Shown: positions 35,250-48,150, numbered from the stretch's first letter. The stretch: DNA of 64,000 nucleotides from Alphaproteobacteria bacterium (GCA_030148665.1 JASBSZ010000048.1:31121-95120), one strand, 5' to 3'. Notes: generated by a model not told the origin, from the letters alone. Numbers and translations are program-made.

Positions 35250-37034
35250 TCACTCGACCGGGATGATCCTGAGGCCCAGCTCGCGCAGCTGTTCGTTCGT
35301 GGGCTCGCTGGGGGCCTGCATCATCAGGTCTTCGGCGCGCTGGTTCATCGGGAACATGATGACCTCGCGGATGTTTTCGGCGTCTGCCAGCAGCATCACC
35401 ATGCGATCAACACCCGGCGCGATGCCGGCGTGCGGCGGGGCGCCATATTTGAACGCGTTCAGCATGCCACCGAAATGCGCATCCACAAAGGCGCGGTCAT
35501 GGCCGACGATTTCAAACGCCTTGTACATGATTTCCGGGCGGTGGTTCCGCACCGCGCCCGAGGACAGCTCGACCCCGTTGCAGACGATGTCGTATTGATA
35601 GCCGAGGATATCCAGCGGATCCTGCGACTCGAGCGCCTCGAGCCCCCCTTGCGGCATGGAAAACGGGTTGTGGCTGAAATCCAGCTTGCCGGTTTCCTCG
35701 TCCAGTTCATACATCGGGAAATCGACAATCCAGCAGAAACGGAATTCGTTCTTCCAGTCGTCATCGGGCTGGGTCTGGGCCCAGATCTCGTCCCGCGCCT
35801 TGGCCGCAACCGCCTGAAAGGCCGAAGGCTTGCCGCCCAGGAAAAAGGCCGCGTCGCCGACGCCAAGGCCCAGTTGCTGACGAATGGCCTCGGTGCGCTC
35901 GGGGCCGATATTCTTGGCCAGCGGGCCGGCGGCTTCGATACCGTCGCCCTGATCTCGCCAAAAGATATACCCCATCCCCGGCAGGCCCTCTTTCTGGGCA
36001 AAGCTGTTCATCCGGTCGCAGAACTTGCGGCTACCGCCACCGGGGGCGGGAATGGCGCGCACCTCATTGCCGTCCTGTTCCAGAAGCGACGCAAAGATCT
36101 TGAAGCCCGAGCCACGGAAATGTTCGCTGACATCCTGCATCTTCAGCGGGTTGCGCAAATCCGGCTTGTCGGTGCCATACCATGCCATCGCATCGCGAAA
36201 ACTGATGCGCGGGAATTCCGCCGTCACGGGGCGACCGCCGCCGAATTCCTCGAACACGCCGCGCATCACGGGCTCGATCACCTGAAACACGTCTTCCTGC
36301 GTGGCAAAGCTCATCTCCATGTCGAGCTGGTAGAACTCGCCAGGGCTGCGGTCGGCGCGCGGGTCTTCGTCGCGGAAACAGGGCGCGATCTGGAAATAGC
36401 GGTCGAAACCGGCAACCATGATCAGCTGCTTGAACTGCTGCGGGGCCTGCGGCAGGGCATAGAACTTGCCCGGATGCAGGCGGCTCGGCACCAGAAAGTC
36501 GCGCGCGCCTTCGGGGCTGCTGGCGGTCAGGATCGGGGTCTGGAATTCGGTGAATCCCTGTTCCGTCATCCGCCGGCGCAAACTGGCGATGACGTTCGAG
36601 CGCAGCATGATATTGTTGTGCAGATGCTCGCGCCGCAGGTCCAGATAACGGTATTTCAGGCGGGTTTCCTCGGGATAGTCCGGTTCGCCAAACACCGGCA
36701 GGGGCAGCTCGTCAGCGGCGTTCAGCACCTCCATGTCGCGGATGAAAACCTCGATCTCGCCGGTCGGGATCTTGGGGTTCACCAGATCCTTGTCACGCGC
36801 CAGAACATTGCCGTCGATGCGGATCACCCATTCGGCACGCACCTTTTCGACCTCGTGAAAGACCGGGCTGTCGGGGTCGCACAGCACCTGGGTGATGCCG
36901 TAATGGTCGCGCAGGTCGATGAACAGCACGCCGCCATGATCGCGCACCCGATGCACCCAGCCCGAGAGGCGGACATTCTGCCCCACATTCGAGGCGTTGA
37001 GATCGGCGCAAGTATGGCTGCGATAGGCGTGCAT
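35250..37034 (-). CDS. aspS: Aspartyl-tRNA synthetase
   Basis: 594 residues, a normal bacterial-type AspRS. An N-terminal OB anticodon domain ([26 protein letters not shown]) is followed by the class IIb core with motif 2 ([24 protein letters not shown], in part), a GAD insertion domain and motif 3 [22 protein letters not shown]. The ATG at 37034 has AGGGA upstream; the frame extends to 37091. It is divergent from the cytochrome operon across a 294-base gap. Confidence 0.96.
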   Translation of the reverse strand: MHAYRSHTCADLNASNVGQNVRLSGWVHRVRDHGGVLFIDLRDHYGITQVLCDPDSPVFHEVEKVRAEWVIRIDGNVLARDKDLVNPKIPTGEIEVFIRDMEVLNAADELPLPVFGEPDYPEETRLKYRYLDLRREHLHNNIMLRSNVIASLRRRMTEQGFTEFQTPILTASSPEGARDFLVPSRLHPGKFYALPQAPQQFKQLIMVAGFDRYFQIAPCFRDEDPRADRSPGEFYQLDMEMSFATQEDVFQVIEPVMRGVFEEFGGGRPVTAEFPRISFRDAMAWYGTDKPDLRNPLKMQDVSEHFRGSGFKIFASLLEQDGNEVRAIPAPGGGSRKFCDRMNSFAQKEGLPGMGYIFWRDQGDGIEAAGPLAKNIGPERTEAIRQQLGLGVGDAAFFLGGKPSAFQAVAAKARDEIWAQTQPDDDWKNEFRFCWIVDFPMYELDEETGKLDFSHNPFSMPQGGLEALESQDPLDILGYQYDIVCNGVELSSGAVRNHRPEIMYKAFEIVGHDRAFVDAHFGGMLNAFKYGAPPHAGIAPGVDRMVMLLADAENIREVIMFPMNQRAEDLMMQAPSEPTNEQLRELGLRIIPVE

Positions 37035-37328
37035 GATATCTGTCCCTTCGGGCAGTGAATAACAGGTTCCGTGTTTCTCGCGCGGATACACGCGTTTGCG
37101 GGGGCGATGTCAAGGGCAGGCAGGCGATTCCGGCGGCATCGGCGAATGATGCGGGCCTGACGGGGCCGCCAAACACCCTAAACTCTGGTTCAAGACGGTG
37201 CGCAGGGCGAAAAACCAAACCTTTCGGCAATTCCGCATGCCGCCTTGCTGCGTCAGTCTGGGCCCGAACCACCCACGCCCTGGGCAAAACCCGGGCAACA
37301 CCCGAGCAGACAGCGAACCCGGCGGACC

Positions 37329-38528
37329 ATGCAGATAACCGACCCGACAGACAGCAGGCGCACATCCCCATCGGCGAGCCCATCGACAGGCCCCGCCGAT
37401 GGGCGATCCGCTGCCCGTGCCGCCACGCGGCCGGTATGGGATGCGTTCATCCGCCTCTTTCACTGGCTGCTTGTCGCTGCGGTCACGATCGGTGCCGTGA
37501 CCGGCCTCGTCCTGGGGCCGACCTGGCTGAAACTGCATCTTCTGGCGGGCACCACAGCGGCGGCGCTGGTACTGGCGCGCATCATCTGGGGTTACCTGGG
37601 CGGCCGCTTTGCCCGCTTCGAGGGTTTCGTCGAAGGGCCGCTGAAGACCCTGCGCCACATTGCCGAGCTGCGCGACAACCGCGCCCCGCGCCATGTCGGC
37701 CACAACCCGGCCGGCGGCTGGATGATCCTGTTCCTGATCGCGGCGATCCTGCTGCTGGCAGTGACCGGCACGATCGCGCTGGGCGGGATATTCAAGACCG
37801 GGCCGCTGGGTTATGCCATCAGCTATGATCTGGGCGACCGGGTCAACGGGCTGCACAACTGGCTGGCCTGGGGCCTGCTGGGGCTGATCGCATTTCACGT
37901 GGCCGGCGCGATCTTTGAAAGCCTGCGCACCAGGGAAAACCTGCCCCTGGCCATGATTACCGGGCGCAAGCGCGTGGGTCGGGGCGACATCCTGCCCCCC
38001 GCGCGCAGCGCCCACCCAAGGCGCGCCGCACTGATCATGCTGGGCACCGCCGCCGCGGCGGCGCTGATCGGTATCACCCTTGCCGGCAGGGCGGTACCAC
38101 GCCTGCCGGTGGCCCGGCTCGACCCCACCTATGCCAGCGAATGCGGCGACTGCCACGTCCCCTACAACCCCAGCCTGATGTCGTCGGACCGCTGGCGCCT
38201 GCTGATGAACAGCCTCGAAAACCATTTCGGCGAGGATGCCAGCCTGGATGACGCCACACGCAGGCAACTGACCGAATGGATCACCGCCCACGCGGCCGAA
38301 ACCGTGGATACCAAGCCGGCCCACGTTCTGGCGCAGGCCGATCCCGCCAATCCGATCAGCCTGACTGCGACGCCGTTCTGGAAAAAGGCGCATGCCGCCA
38401 TTCCCGACTCGGTGTTTGCACGCAAGCCGATCTTTGCGCGATCGAACTGTACCGCCTGTCACGGCGATGCCGAAACCGGAATGTTCTATCCGGCCAACAT
38501 AAAGATACCCGAGGAGACCACAAAATGA
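37329..38528 (+). CDS. Cytochrome b561-type protein fused to a diheme cytochrome c domain
   Basis: A 399-residue protein. Residues about 35-215 form a four-helix cytochrome b561 domain with candidate heme b histidines (His45 in RLFHWLL, His70, His176, His190). A further helix (about 233-253) leads into a periplasmic domain with two CxxCH sites (CGDCH 272-276, CTACH 374-378). That domain resembles the stand-alone diheme cytochrome at 38953, sharing NHFGEDASLD. It probably carries electrons from the quinone pool to the SHP/DHC cytochromes. It overlaps the next gene as ATGA. The N-terminal 30 residues are Ser/Thr-rich and the start is uncertain. Confidence 0.83.
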   Translation: MQITDPTDSRRTSPSASPSTGPADGRSAARAATRPVWDAFIRLFHWLLVAAVTIGAVTGLVLGPTWLKLHLLAGTTAAALVLARIIWGYLGGRFARFEGFVEGPLKTLRHIAELRDNRAPRHVGHNPAGGWMILFLIAAILLLAVTGTIALGGIFKTGPLGYAISYDLGDRVNGLHNWLAWGLLGLIAFHVAGAIFESLRTRENLPLAMITGRKRVGRGDILPPARSAHPRRAALIMLGTAAAAALIGITLAGRAVPRLPVARLDPTYASECGDCHVPYNPSLMSSDRWRLLMNSLENHFGEDASLDDATRRQLTEWITAHAAETVDTKPAHVLAQADPANPISLTATPFWKKAHAAIPDSVFARKPIFARSNCTACHGDAETGMFYPANIKIPEETTK

Positions 38529-38938
38529 ACAGGACCATGCACAGGATCATGCCCGCCCTGGTACTGGGGGCGCTCGCCCTGGGGCAACCGCTCAGCGCCG
38601 ATCCGGCCCGCGATGCGATCATCAACCAGCTGAAGGCCGAGGCGGGGGTTTCGTCCTTTTCGGCAGAACGCGGCAAGCAGTTCTTTCATGCCCGCCATTC
38701 GGGCGGCAAGCCGCAGACGCCCAGTTGCGCGACCTGTCACACCAGCGATCCGCGCAACAGCGGCCAGACCCGCGTCGGCAAGGTGATCGAACCGATGGCG
38801 GTATCGCGCAATCCCTCGCGTTTCACCGACCCCAAGAAGGTGGCGAAATGGTTCCGCCGCAACTGCCGCAGCGTCCTCGGGCGGGAATGTAGCGCGCGCG
38901 AAAAGGGCGACTTCCTGACCTATCTTTCAAACCTCTAG
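38525..38938 (+). CDS. DUF1924 / sphaeroides heme protein (SHP)-like cytochrome c
   Basis: A 137-residue secreted monoheme cytochrome: signal peptide about 1-25 (ending PLSA), heme site CATCH at 68-72, then MAVSRNPSRFTDPKK. In SHP of Rhodobacter sphaeroides an asparagine is the labile sixth heme ligand and a disulfide lies nearby; Asn96 in SRNPSR and the Cys114/Cys122 pair fit this. SHP binds oxygen and NO, and is reduced by a diheme cytochrome c encoded next to it, as here. Its start overlaps the b561 gene stop. Confidence 0.85.
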   Translation: MNRTMHRIMPALVLGALALGQPLSADPARDAIINQLKAEAGVSSFSAERGKQFFHARHSGGKPQTPSCATCHTSDPRNSGQTRVGKVIEPMAVSRNPSRFTDPKKVAKWFRRNCRSVLGRECSAREKGDFLTYLSNL

Positions 38939-38952
38939 AGTTGGAGCCAGAC

Positions 38953-39420
38953 ATGCAGAAACTCATTTTCCCCGCCCTCCTGTCGCTGCTTGCCGCGACC
39001 ATCCTTCAGCCGGCACCGGCAAGCGCCGCCGAGACCGGAAAACAGGCATTCGAAAGCGAATGTTCGGCCTGCCATCTGGCCTATGACCCCGGCTTTCTGC
39101 CCCAGCGTTCATGGCGCGCGATCCTTGGCGACCTGCCGAACCATTTCGGCGAGGATGCCAGCCTGGACGAGGCCACGCTGAAACAGATCGAAAGCTATGT
39201 CCTGGCCAACGCGGCCGATGCCAATGGGCGCAACCCTTACTGGCTCCGGCGCATCCCGGCGGACAAGGTGCCCCTGCGCATTACCGAATTGCCGTGGTTC
39301 TGGAACGAACACGGCAACAGGCTGCGCGCCTGGGCAAGATCGAAAAAGGCCGTGGGTTCGATCTCGAACTGCGAGGCCTGTCACAGGGGGGCCGGCCGCG
39401 GCCGATTCGAGGACGATTGA
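38953..39420 (+). CDS. Diheme cytochrome c (DHC-like)
   Basis: A 155-residue secreted protein with a signal peptide (MQKLIFPALLSLLAATILQP..., cleavage about after ASA) and two heme sites, CSACH (37-41) and CEACH (140-144). GGAG sits 6 bases before the ATG. It is the likely redox partner of the SHP-type protein just upstream. Its sequence parallels the C-terminal domain of the b561 protein, and 28 bases (39140-39167) are identical to 38221-38248, pointing to a duplication. Confidence 0.87.
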   Translation: MQKLIFPALLSLLAATILQPAPASAAETGKQAFESECSACHLAYDPGFLPQRSWRAILGDLPNHFGEDASLDEATLKQIESYVLANAADANGRNPYWLRRIPADKVPLRITELPWFWNEHGNRLRAWARSKKAVGSISNCEACHRGAGRGRFEDD

Positions 39421-39470
39421 GCCGGTCCGTCCCGGATCGCCCCGGCTCGAACCACCATGGCCCTCCTTAC

Positions 39471-39501
39471 GGGTCCGGTGCTCCCCAAGGGCGCCGGACC
39501 C
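39471..39501 (+). terminator. Hairpin after the cytochrome operon
   Basis: GGGTCCGGTGC and GCGCCGGACCC form an 11-bp stem with one G-U pair and a 9-base loop, 50 bases past the diheme cytochrome stop. Only TTCCCT follows, so it is a moderate terminator candidate. Confidence 0.5.
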
Positions 39502-39660
39502 TTCCCTGCCCGCAACATGGCAGGCGGCCGCCCGGTCGGTCGGGAACGATCGGGCAAGATACCGCCATTTGACGAAAATTCTCTGAAACAGGGGCTTTCA
39601 TCACGCGGCCCCGGATAGTAGTCTCTGCCGCCACCGGACCGTAAACAGGCAGGCCCCGTC

Positions 39661-41007
39661 GTGCACGAACCCCATCGCGATTCGAATGTCCTGGGGGCAT
39701 GGCTGCTGGCGCTGATCCTGGTAGCATCGTCGGTCGTGTTCTTTCGCGCATCCGCGTCATCCGATCTGATCGTGCTCTACCTGGCGGCCAGACAGTTTGC
39801 TGCCGGAAACACCGATCAGATCTATGCAGGCGCAAGACAGGTGTTCGACCTCGGGGTGCCCGACAGCTGGCCCGCCATTGCACGATCCCTGGGGCTGGAT
39901 GGCGTCCGGTTGTATCCCTATATCTACCCGCCGCTCTGGGCCGCGGCACTTGCACCCCTGACCGGGCTCTTTTCGCCAGGGGCATTCGTGACGGCAGCCA
40001 GTATCGTCAACCCCGCCCTGATGGCCCTGACCGCCGTTCTGGCATGGCGGATCATGCGGCCTGCCCTATCGTTGAGCGGCTGGATGGTGATGGGGCTGGC
40101 AATTGCGCTGGTAACGCCCATCGGCTTTGTCGCGCTGGACCAGAACCAGCCGCAGATCCTGGTTTCGTTTCTGATTCTGCTGGCGATCGAGCGGCGCCTT
40201 GCCGGGGCGCCATCGAGCGCGGGGGCAGCGCTGGCGCTGGCTGCTTCGATCAAGCTGTATCCACTGCTGTTCACGGTGATCTGGCTCGCCCGGCGGGACT
40301 GGGCACCGCTGAGGGCCTTTGCCGTAGTCGGTGGCCTGCTGGGTGTGGCTTCGCTGGCAATCGCCGGGTGGGGGCTGAACGTTGCGTTTCTGCGCCAGCT
40401 GGGCAGGATTTCCGGCTCGTTGGTGATCATGCCGATCACATTCAACATCCAGTCCCTGCTGGGCCAGTTCCTTGCCGCCGATCACCTGATGCCCGTCCCG
40501 CCGGTGCCCCCCGAAACCGTCGCGCGCTCGGGGATGATCGCCTCCAGCCCGGCCTGGCTGGGATGGAGCGTCCGTATCATCATGCTCGTCGGGCTGGCCC
40601 TTTTCTGGCGTCTGGCCCGCAGGGCGGATGATGCGCGCCTTCATCGTTCGATCTGGCCGGCATTGCTGATCTTCGTTTCGCTGGTCGGCCCGCTGAGCTG
40701 GGCCTATCACTATCTGAGCGTGGTATTCATGTTTCCCGCACTGCTGAGTCGCGAGGCAGGGCGCATCCGGGTTGCGGTCGCACTTGCCCTCTTGGCCGTG
40801 ATCAGCCTTCCGGTCATGTTGTTGCCGGTGATGAACGTGACCGCGCGGTCCCCCTTCCCCCTCGATCCGGGCCAGATTGCCGGCACGGTGGCAATGATCG
40901 GGCTCATGTTGCTTTTCCTGCTGCCTGAAACGGCACCTGCGTCTGGCTCGACCGGCCGCATTCGACGCGCGCGCCCCGGCTCGGCCGGCGATGGTCAGGC
41001 GAATTGA
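39661..41007 (+). CDS. GT87 / DUF2029 family glycosyltransferase
   Basis: A 448-residue GT-C type membrane protein starting at GTG, with about ten hydrophobic helices. The early luminal loop SSDLIVLYLAARQFAAGNTDQIYA carries the catalytic-type aspartate, followed by LYPYIYPPLWAAALAPL and ALDQNQPQILVSFLIL, the DUF2029 landmarks shared with polyprenyl-phosphate-mannose-dependent mannosyltransferases. It would transfer a sugar from a lipid carrier at the periplasmic face. No partner genes are adjacent and the acceptor is unknown. Confidence 0.85.
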   Translation: MHEPHRDSNVLGAWLLALILVASSVVFFRASASSDLIVLYLAARQFAAGNTDQIYAGARQVFDLGVPDSWPAIARSLGLDGVRLYPYIYPPLWAAALAPLTGLFSPGAFVTAASIVNPALMALTAVLAWRIMRPALSLSGWMVMGLAIALVTPIGFVALDQNQPQILVSFLILLAIERRLAGAPSSAGAALALAASIKLYPLLFTVIWLARRDWAPLRAFAVVGGLLGVASLAIAGWGLNVAFLRQLGRISGSLVIMPITFNIQSLLGQFLAADHLMPVPPVPPETVARSGMIASSPAWLGWSVRIIMLVGLALFWRLARRADDARLHRSIWPALLIFVSLVGPLSWAYHYLSVVFMFPALLSREAGRIRVAVALALLAVISLPVMLLPVMNVTARSPFPLDPGQIAGTVAMIGLMLLFLLPETAPASGSTGRIRRARPGSAGDGQAN

Positions 41008-41043
41008 CCTTGTGCCAAACGGTCAGCAGACTTAAACCCACGA

Positions 41044-41057
41044 CAATTTGCAAATTG
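41044..41057. promoter_or_regulatory. Perfect palindrome CAATTTGCAAATTG upstream of carB
   Basis: A 14-base perfect palindrome containing TTTGCAAA, centred about 64 bases before the carB start. The same core occurs before pccB. It could be a regulator operator; the regulator is unknown. Confidence 0.45.
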
Positions 41058-41114
41058 GCGACGAATCCCTTCCTGCCCGAATGACGGGCGGCGGGTTGAG
41101 CTGCAGGACCGGAC

Positions 41115-44408
<3,294 letters not shown>

Positions 44409-44418
44409 GATTGCTTTC

Positions 44419-44478
44419 GGGGGTTGTTCGCGGGGGCCAGCCCCCGCACCCCCGGCGTATTTGAGCAAAGAAGAAGAT
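44419..44478. repeat. Dispersed intergenic repeat, inverted copy
   Basis: On the plus strand it reads GGGGGCCAGCCCCCGCACCC then CCGGCGTATTTGAGCAAAGAAGAAG, the reverse complement of the element at 538 and 11738 with a few changes. It lies 11 bases after carB, with the GC hairpin nearest the gene. Confidence 0.75.
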
Positions 44479-44544
44479 CTGGTCCTGGGGCCGGGATGCG
44501 CGCGGGCTTGACAGTTCGGGACGCGGGGACAAGTCTGACAGGTA

Positions 44545-45696
44545 TTGTCCATCCGGGGGTTTGACTTGTTCGGCATCCTTGTCGCCATTCTCTTTCTTGC
44601 GGTTCCTCTTGGTCTGGTTCTGGCCGCCCGGCAATGGCGCTGGGCGGGTGCGATCGGCCCGGTCGTTCTGGCCTATGCCGCCGGCATGGCGCTGGGGCTT
44701 TCGGGAATGCTGCCTGACGCGGCCGAGCCCACGCGAAAGACCGTAACCGAGGCCAGCCTGGCGCTGGCGCTGCCCCTGCTGATGTTCGCAATCGACCTGC
44801 GGGCATGGCGCCACCTGGCGGGCCCGGCGCTGAAGGGAATGGCACTGGCCGTCGTGGCGGTCACGATCATTGCAGTGGCCATGTTCCTTGTCAGTGGCGG
44901 CAGCGCCGACATGCGGGCGCAGCTGACGGGGCTGGCGATCGGCATGTATACGGGGGGGCTGGCCAATCTGGGCGCCGTCAAGCTGGCGCTCGGGGTGCCG
45001 GATACGCGCTATCTGATGTTTGCAACCGTCGATACCGTGGTGGGGGCGTTGTATCTGCTGTTCATGCTGACCTTGGCGCCACGCATCTTTCGCCATCTCT
45101 TGCCCAGGTCGCCGGTCAGCGGTGATGCGGATCAGGTGCGGGACATGGCACCCGCCGGTCGCGGGAACATCCTTGTGCAGGGTCTGGTTGCCCTTCTGGC
45201 CGCGGGCCTGGCGGTCGGGCTGTCGGTGGCGGTTGCCCGGTTGATTCCCTTTGGCAGCAAGGATGTCTGGACCATCCTGCTGATCACCAGCCTCGGGTTG
45301 GTGGGTGGTCAGTTCCGGCGCCTGCACGACAACCGCTCGGCCGCCGCGCTGGGAATGTATCTGATCTATGTCTTTTCCTTTTCCGTTGCGGCGGGGCTGG
45401 ATCTTGCCGGCCTTGCAGATGTCAACGGGGCGGTTGTCGCCTTTGTGGTGGTCGTGACCTTTGGCGCGCTCATGCTGCATGCGCTGTTGTGCCGGCTGTT
45501 CGGGATTGACGCCGACAGTTTCATGATCACTTCGATCGCGGCCATCATGTCGCCGGCCTTTGTTCCGATGGTCGTGCGCGCGCTGGGCAATCCGGGCATG
45601 CTGATGTCGGGAATTGCCGCCGGGTTGCTGGGCTTTGCCATCGGGAACTATCTGGCCATCGCGGTTGCGCTGGCATTGCTGGGGTTGGCAGGATGA
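44545..45696 (+). CDS. DUF819 family membrane protein
   Basis: A 383-residue protein with about ten hydrophobic segments, pairing two similar halves as in bile-acid/sodium-symporter-like folds: LGLSGMLPDAAEPTRKTVTEASLALALPLLMFAIDL, then GLAIGMYTGGLANLGAVKLALGVPD and a C-terminal SIAAIMSPAFVPMVVRALGNPGML...GNYLAIAVALALLGLAG. These are DUF819 (YjcL) features; the family is uncharacterised and is presumed to transport an organic anion. The start is a TTG at 44545 or, with GGGGG upstream, a TTG at 44566. It overlaps the PLP decarboxylase by 4 bases. Confidence 0.8.
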   Translation: MSIRGFDLFGILVAILFLAVPLGLVLAARQWRWAGAIGPVVLAYAAGMALGLSGMLPDAAEPTRKTVTEASLALALPLLMFAIDLRAWRHLAGPALKGMALAVVAVTIIAVAMFLVSGGSADMRAQLTGLAIGMYTGGLANLGAVKLALGVPDTRYLMFATVDTVVGALYLLFMLTLAPRIFRHLLPRSPVSGDADQVRDMAPAGRGNILVQGLVALLAAGLAVGLSVAVARLIPFGSKDVWTILLITSLGLVGGQFRRLHDNRSAAALGMYLIYVFSFSVAAGLDLAGLADVNGAVVAFVVVVTFGALMLHALLCRLFGIDADSFMITSIAAIMSPAFVPMVVRALGNPGMLMSGIAAGLLGFAIGNYLAIAVALALLGLAG

Positions 45697-47138
45697 ACGG
45701 GGAAAGCGCATTGCCAGAACGGGGCCGGGACGCGCGCGAGATACTGGCAGACCTGGAAGATCTTGCCGCGGACGACCCAGATTATCGTGCCGGGCGCACG
45801 TTTTCCCTGACCTATCACCTCGACGATACGCATGAGGCATTCCTGGCCGATGTCGGACGGCGATTTGCCTCGGCCAACGGGTTGAATCCGACGGCGTTCA
45901 AGAGCCTCAAGCGCATGGAAAGCCAGATCGTCGGGGCAGCGGCCGGGTTGTTGCACGGCCCCGACACCGTATGCGGCATGCTGACCGCCGGTGGCACCGA
46001 GAGCTGCATGCTGGCCGTCAAGACCCATCGTGACCGGGCGCGACGCCTGAAAAAGCTGCGCAAGCCCGAGATGATCATCCCCATGACCGGCCATGTGGCC
46101 TGGCTGAAAGGCGCCGAATATTTCGGCGTCCGGGTGCATCGCCTGCCCGAGACCCGCGACCACCGCCCCGATCTGAAGCGGCTGAAAAAACTGATCAACC
46201 GACGTACCATCATGGTGCTGGGCTCGGCCCCCGAATACCCGCGCGGCATGATCGATCCCATCCCCGAAATGGCCGAAATCGCGGCAGGTGCCGACGTGCC
46301 CTTTCATGTGGATGCCTGCGTTGGCGGTTTCATCCTGCCTTTCATGGAAATGAACGGGCACAGCCTGCCCGCATGGGATTTCCGCACGCCGGGCGTCACC
46401 TCGATCTCGGCCGATCTGCACAAATACGGATATGCGGGCAAGGGCGCGTCATTGATCCTGTACCGCGATCTGGAACTGTTCAAGGATCAGATATTTGTCG
46501 AAACCGAATGGCCGGGGGGAATGTTCGCCTCGGCCGGTCTGCTGGGCACGCGCCCCGGGGCCGCCTACGCCACCGCCTGGGCTACCTTGCAGAGCATCGG
46601 AATCGACGGCTATCGCCGCATGGCACGCGATACCATTGCAACCGCCGATGCCCTGAGGGCCGGCGTCGCCGGAATTGCCGGGCTGGCCATCATCGGATCG
46701 CCGACCGGGCCGCTGTTTGCCTATCGTTCGACCGATCCGAAAATCGACATCCTGGCGGTGGGTGACCTGATGGAGCAACGCGGCTGGCTGGTTGATCGCG
46801 TGCAGAAACCGGACGGGTTGCATGCCATGGTCACGCTGAACCACGGGCGCATCGTCGATCGCTATCTGGCCGACCTTGCGGATGCGGTCAGGCAGCTGCG
46901 CGAAAATCCCCAGGCCTCACCCACGGGCAGTGCCGCGACCTATGGCCTGATGGCCCATGTTCCCGCACGCAGCATGGTCCGGCGCCGCCTGCGCGACATC
47001 TTTGCAGGCCTCTATGCCCCGGGTGGTGGTGAGATAGACCTCGGCGCAGCTGCGCCTGCGCGCGGCCTGTCCGGGGTGGCCGAGCGGGTCGTATCGGCCC
47101 TGGCCCGGCGGCGTGCGCGCAAGGAGCGCAGACGATAG
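45693..47138 (+). CDS. PLP-dependent decarboxylase / sphingosine-1-phosphate lyase-like protein
   Basis: A 481-residue group II PLP decarboxylase fold. Substrate/phosphate loop TAGGTESCMLAVK, PLP-stacking MTGHVAWLKGA, HVDACVGGFILPF with the PLP-binding Asp, and the Schiff-base lysine Lys244 in SADLHKYGYAGKG are the pattern of sphingosine-1-phosphate lyase and related glutamate/tyrosine decarboxylases. The C-terminus is Arg-rich (RRRARKERRR). Its start overlaps the DUF819 transporter stop, so the transporter and enzyme are made together and probably share a substrate. Whether it decarboxylates an amino acid or cleaves a phosphorylated amino-alcohol cannot be decided from sequence. Confidence 0.85.
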   Translation: MNGESALPERGRDAREILADLEDLAADDPDYRAGRTFSLTYHLDDTHEAFLADVGRRFASANGLNPTAFKSLKRMESQIVGAAAGLLHGPDTVCGMLTAGGTESCMLAVKTHRDRARRLKKLRKPEMIIPMTGHVAWLKGAEYFGVRVHRLPETRDHRPDLKRLKKLINRRTIMVLGSAPEYPRGMIDPIPEMAEIAAGADVPFHVDACVGGFILPFMEMNGHSLPAWDFRTPGVTSISADLHKYGYAGKGASLILYRDLELFKDQIFVETEWPGGMFASAGLLGTRPGAAYATAWATLQSIGIDGYRRMARDTIATADALRAGVAGIAGLAIIGSPTGPLFAYRSTDPKIDILAVGDLMEQRGWLVDRVQKPDGLHAMVTLNHGRIVDRYLADLADAVRQLRENPQASPTGSAATYGLMAHVPARSMVRRRLRDIFAGLYAPGGGEIDLGAAAPARGLSGVAERVVSALARRRARKERRR

Positions 47139-47187
47139 CCCTGGGAACGGGCGAACCGGGCACAGTCAGCCACGACAGACCCCAACT

Positions 47188-48105
47188 CTAACGCATGGCC
47201 GGTTCGGGCGGGGTGCGGTTCTTGCGTGAAAGCACCCATTCGCGATACGAGATGAAGCTGACCGAGGCGATGATCACGCCCCCGCCCAGCAGCACCCAGA
47301 AATCGGCGGGCTCGCCAAAGGCAAAGACCCCCAGCAGGGTTGACCAGATCAGTTGCAGGAAGGTGACCGGCTGGGTCACCATCAACGGCGCGGCATGCAG
47401 GGCCTTGGTCATGGTGAAATGGCCGGCGGTCGCGAAAACGGCGACCAGCGCCAGCCCGGCGAGATGGCCCATGCCCAGGGGTTGCCAGACCGCCCAGGCA
47501 AAGGGTGCGAGCGCAAGCGTCACAAATGCCGACAGCATGCCGACGACAACGGTCGCGTCCTCGTTCACCGTCAGACGCTTGGCGATCAGATAGGACACCG
47601 CAAACAGGGGCGCTGACAGGACCTGCGCCATCTGTCCGGCCGAGATTTCCTGCAACCCCGGCCGCAGGATGATCATGGCGCCCACAAATGACGCCGCAAT
47701 CGCCAAAATCCGGCGAAAGGCCATGCGTTCGCCAAAGAACAGGGCGGCGCCGATGGTGATGTAGATGGGCGAGGTATAGCCGATGGCCGTGACCTCGGCG
47801 ATGGGGATGCGGGCCATGGCATAGAACCACAGGATCACGCCCAGCGCATGAGCAAGCCCCCTGAGGGAATAGACCCCCAGCGTGCGACGCGACATCCCCC
47901 GCCCGAGCGCGGGCAGGATGAAGGGCAGCATCAGGATCAGGCCGAACACATAACGGATAAAGGCGGATTCAGCCGCCGGAATCCCGGGGCCCAGATAGCG
48001 CACGGTCCCGATGACCAGAACGAACAGCAACCCCGTCACCACCATCCAGGCGATGCCGACCCAGGGGGCTGCGCGGTATTCCTGCGTGTTGTTGCTGCCA
48101 GACAT
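47188..48105 (-). CDS. DMT superfamily (EamA) transporter
   Basis: A 305-residue protein with about ten transmembrane helices in two EamA repeats. The first repeat ends with VTAIGYTSPIYITIGAALFFGERMAFRRI and the second with PVTFLQLIWSTLLGVFAFGEPADFWVLLGGGVII, the paired motif of the RhaT/EamA drug-metabolite family. Such proteins export or exchange small metabolites. It is convergent with the decarboxylase and just downstream of yebC on the same strand (45-base gap). Confidence 0.92.
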   Translation of the reverse strand: MSGSNNTQEYRAAPWVGIAWMVVTGLLFVLVIGTVRYLGPGIPAAESAFIRYVFGLILMLPFILPALGRGMSRRTLGVYSLRGLAHALGVILWFYAMARIPIAEVTAIGYTSPIYITIGAALFFGERMAFRRILAIAASFVGAMIILRPGLQEISAGQMAQVLSAPLFAVSYLIAKRLTVNEDATVVVGMLSAFVTLALAPFAWAVWQPLGMGHLAGLALVAVFATAGHFTMTKALHAAPLMVTQPVTFLQLIWSTLLGVFAFGEPADFWVLLGGGVIIASVSFISYREWVLSRKNRTPPEPAMR

Positions 48106-48150
48106 GCCCCAGCCACCCGATAAATGCCATATCCGGCGGGGATCAGGCTG

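Noticed and set aside
37035..37328. 294-base divergent gap between aspS and the cytochrome operon
   Set aside because: Searched by eye for tRNA, hairpins and palindromes; nothing convincing beyond expected promoter space.
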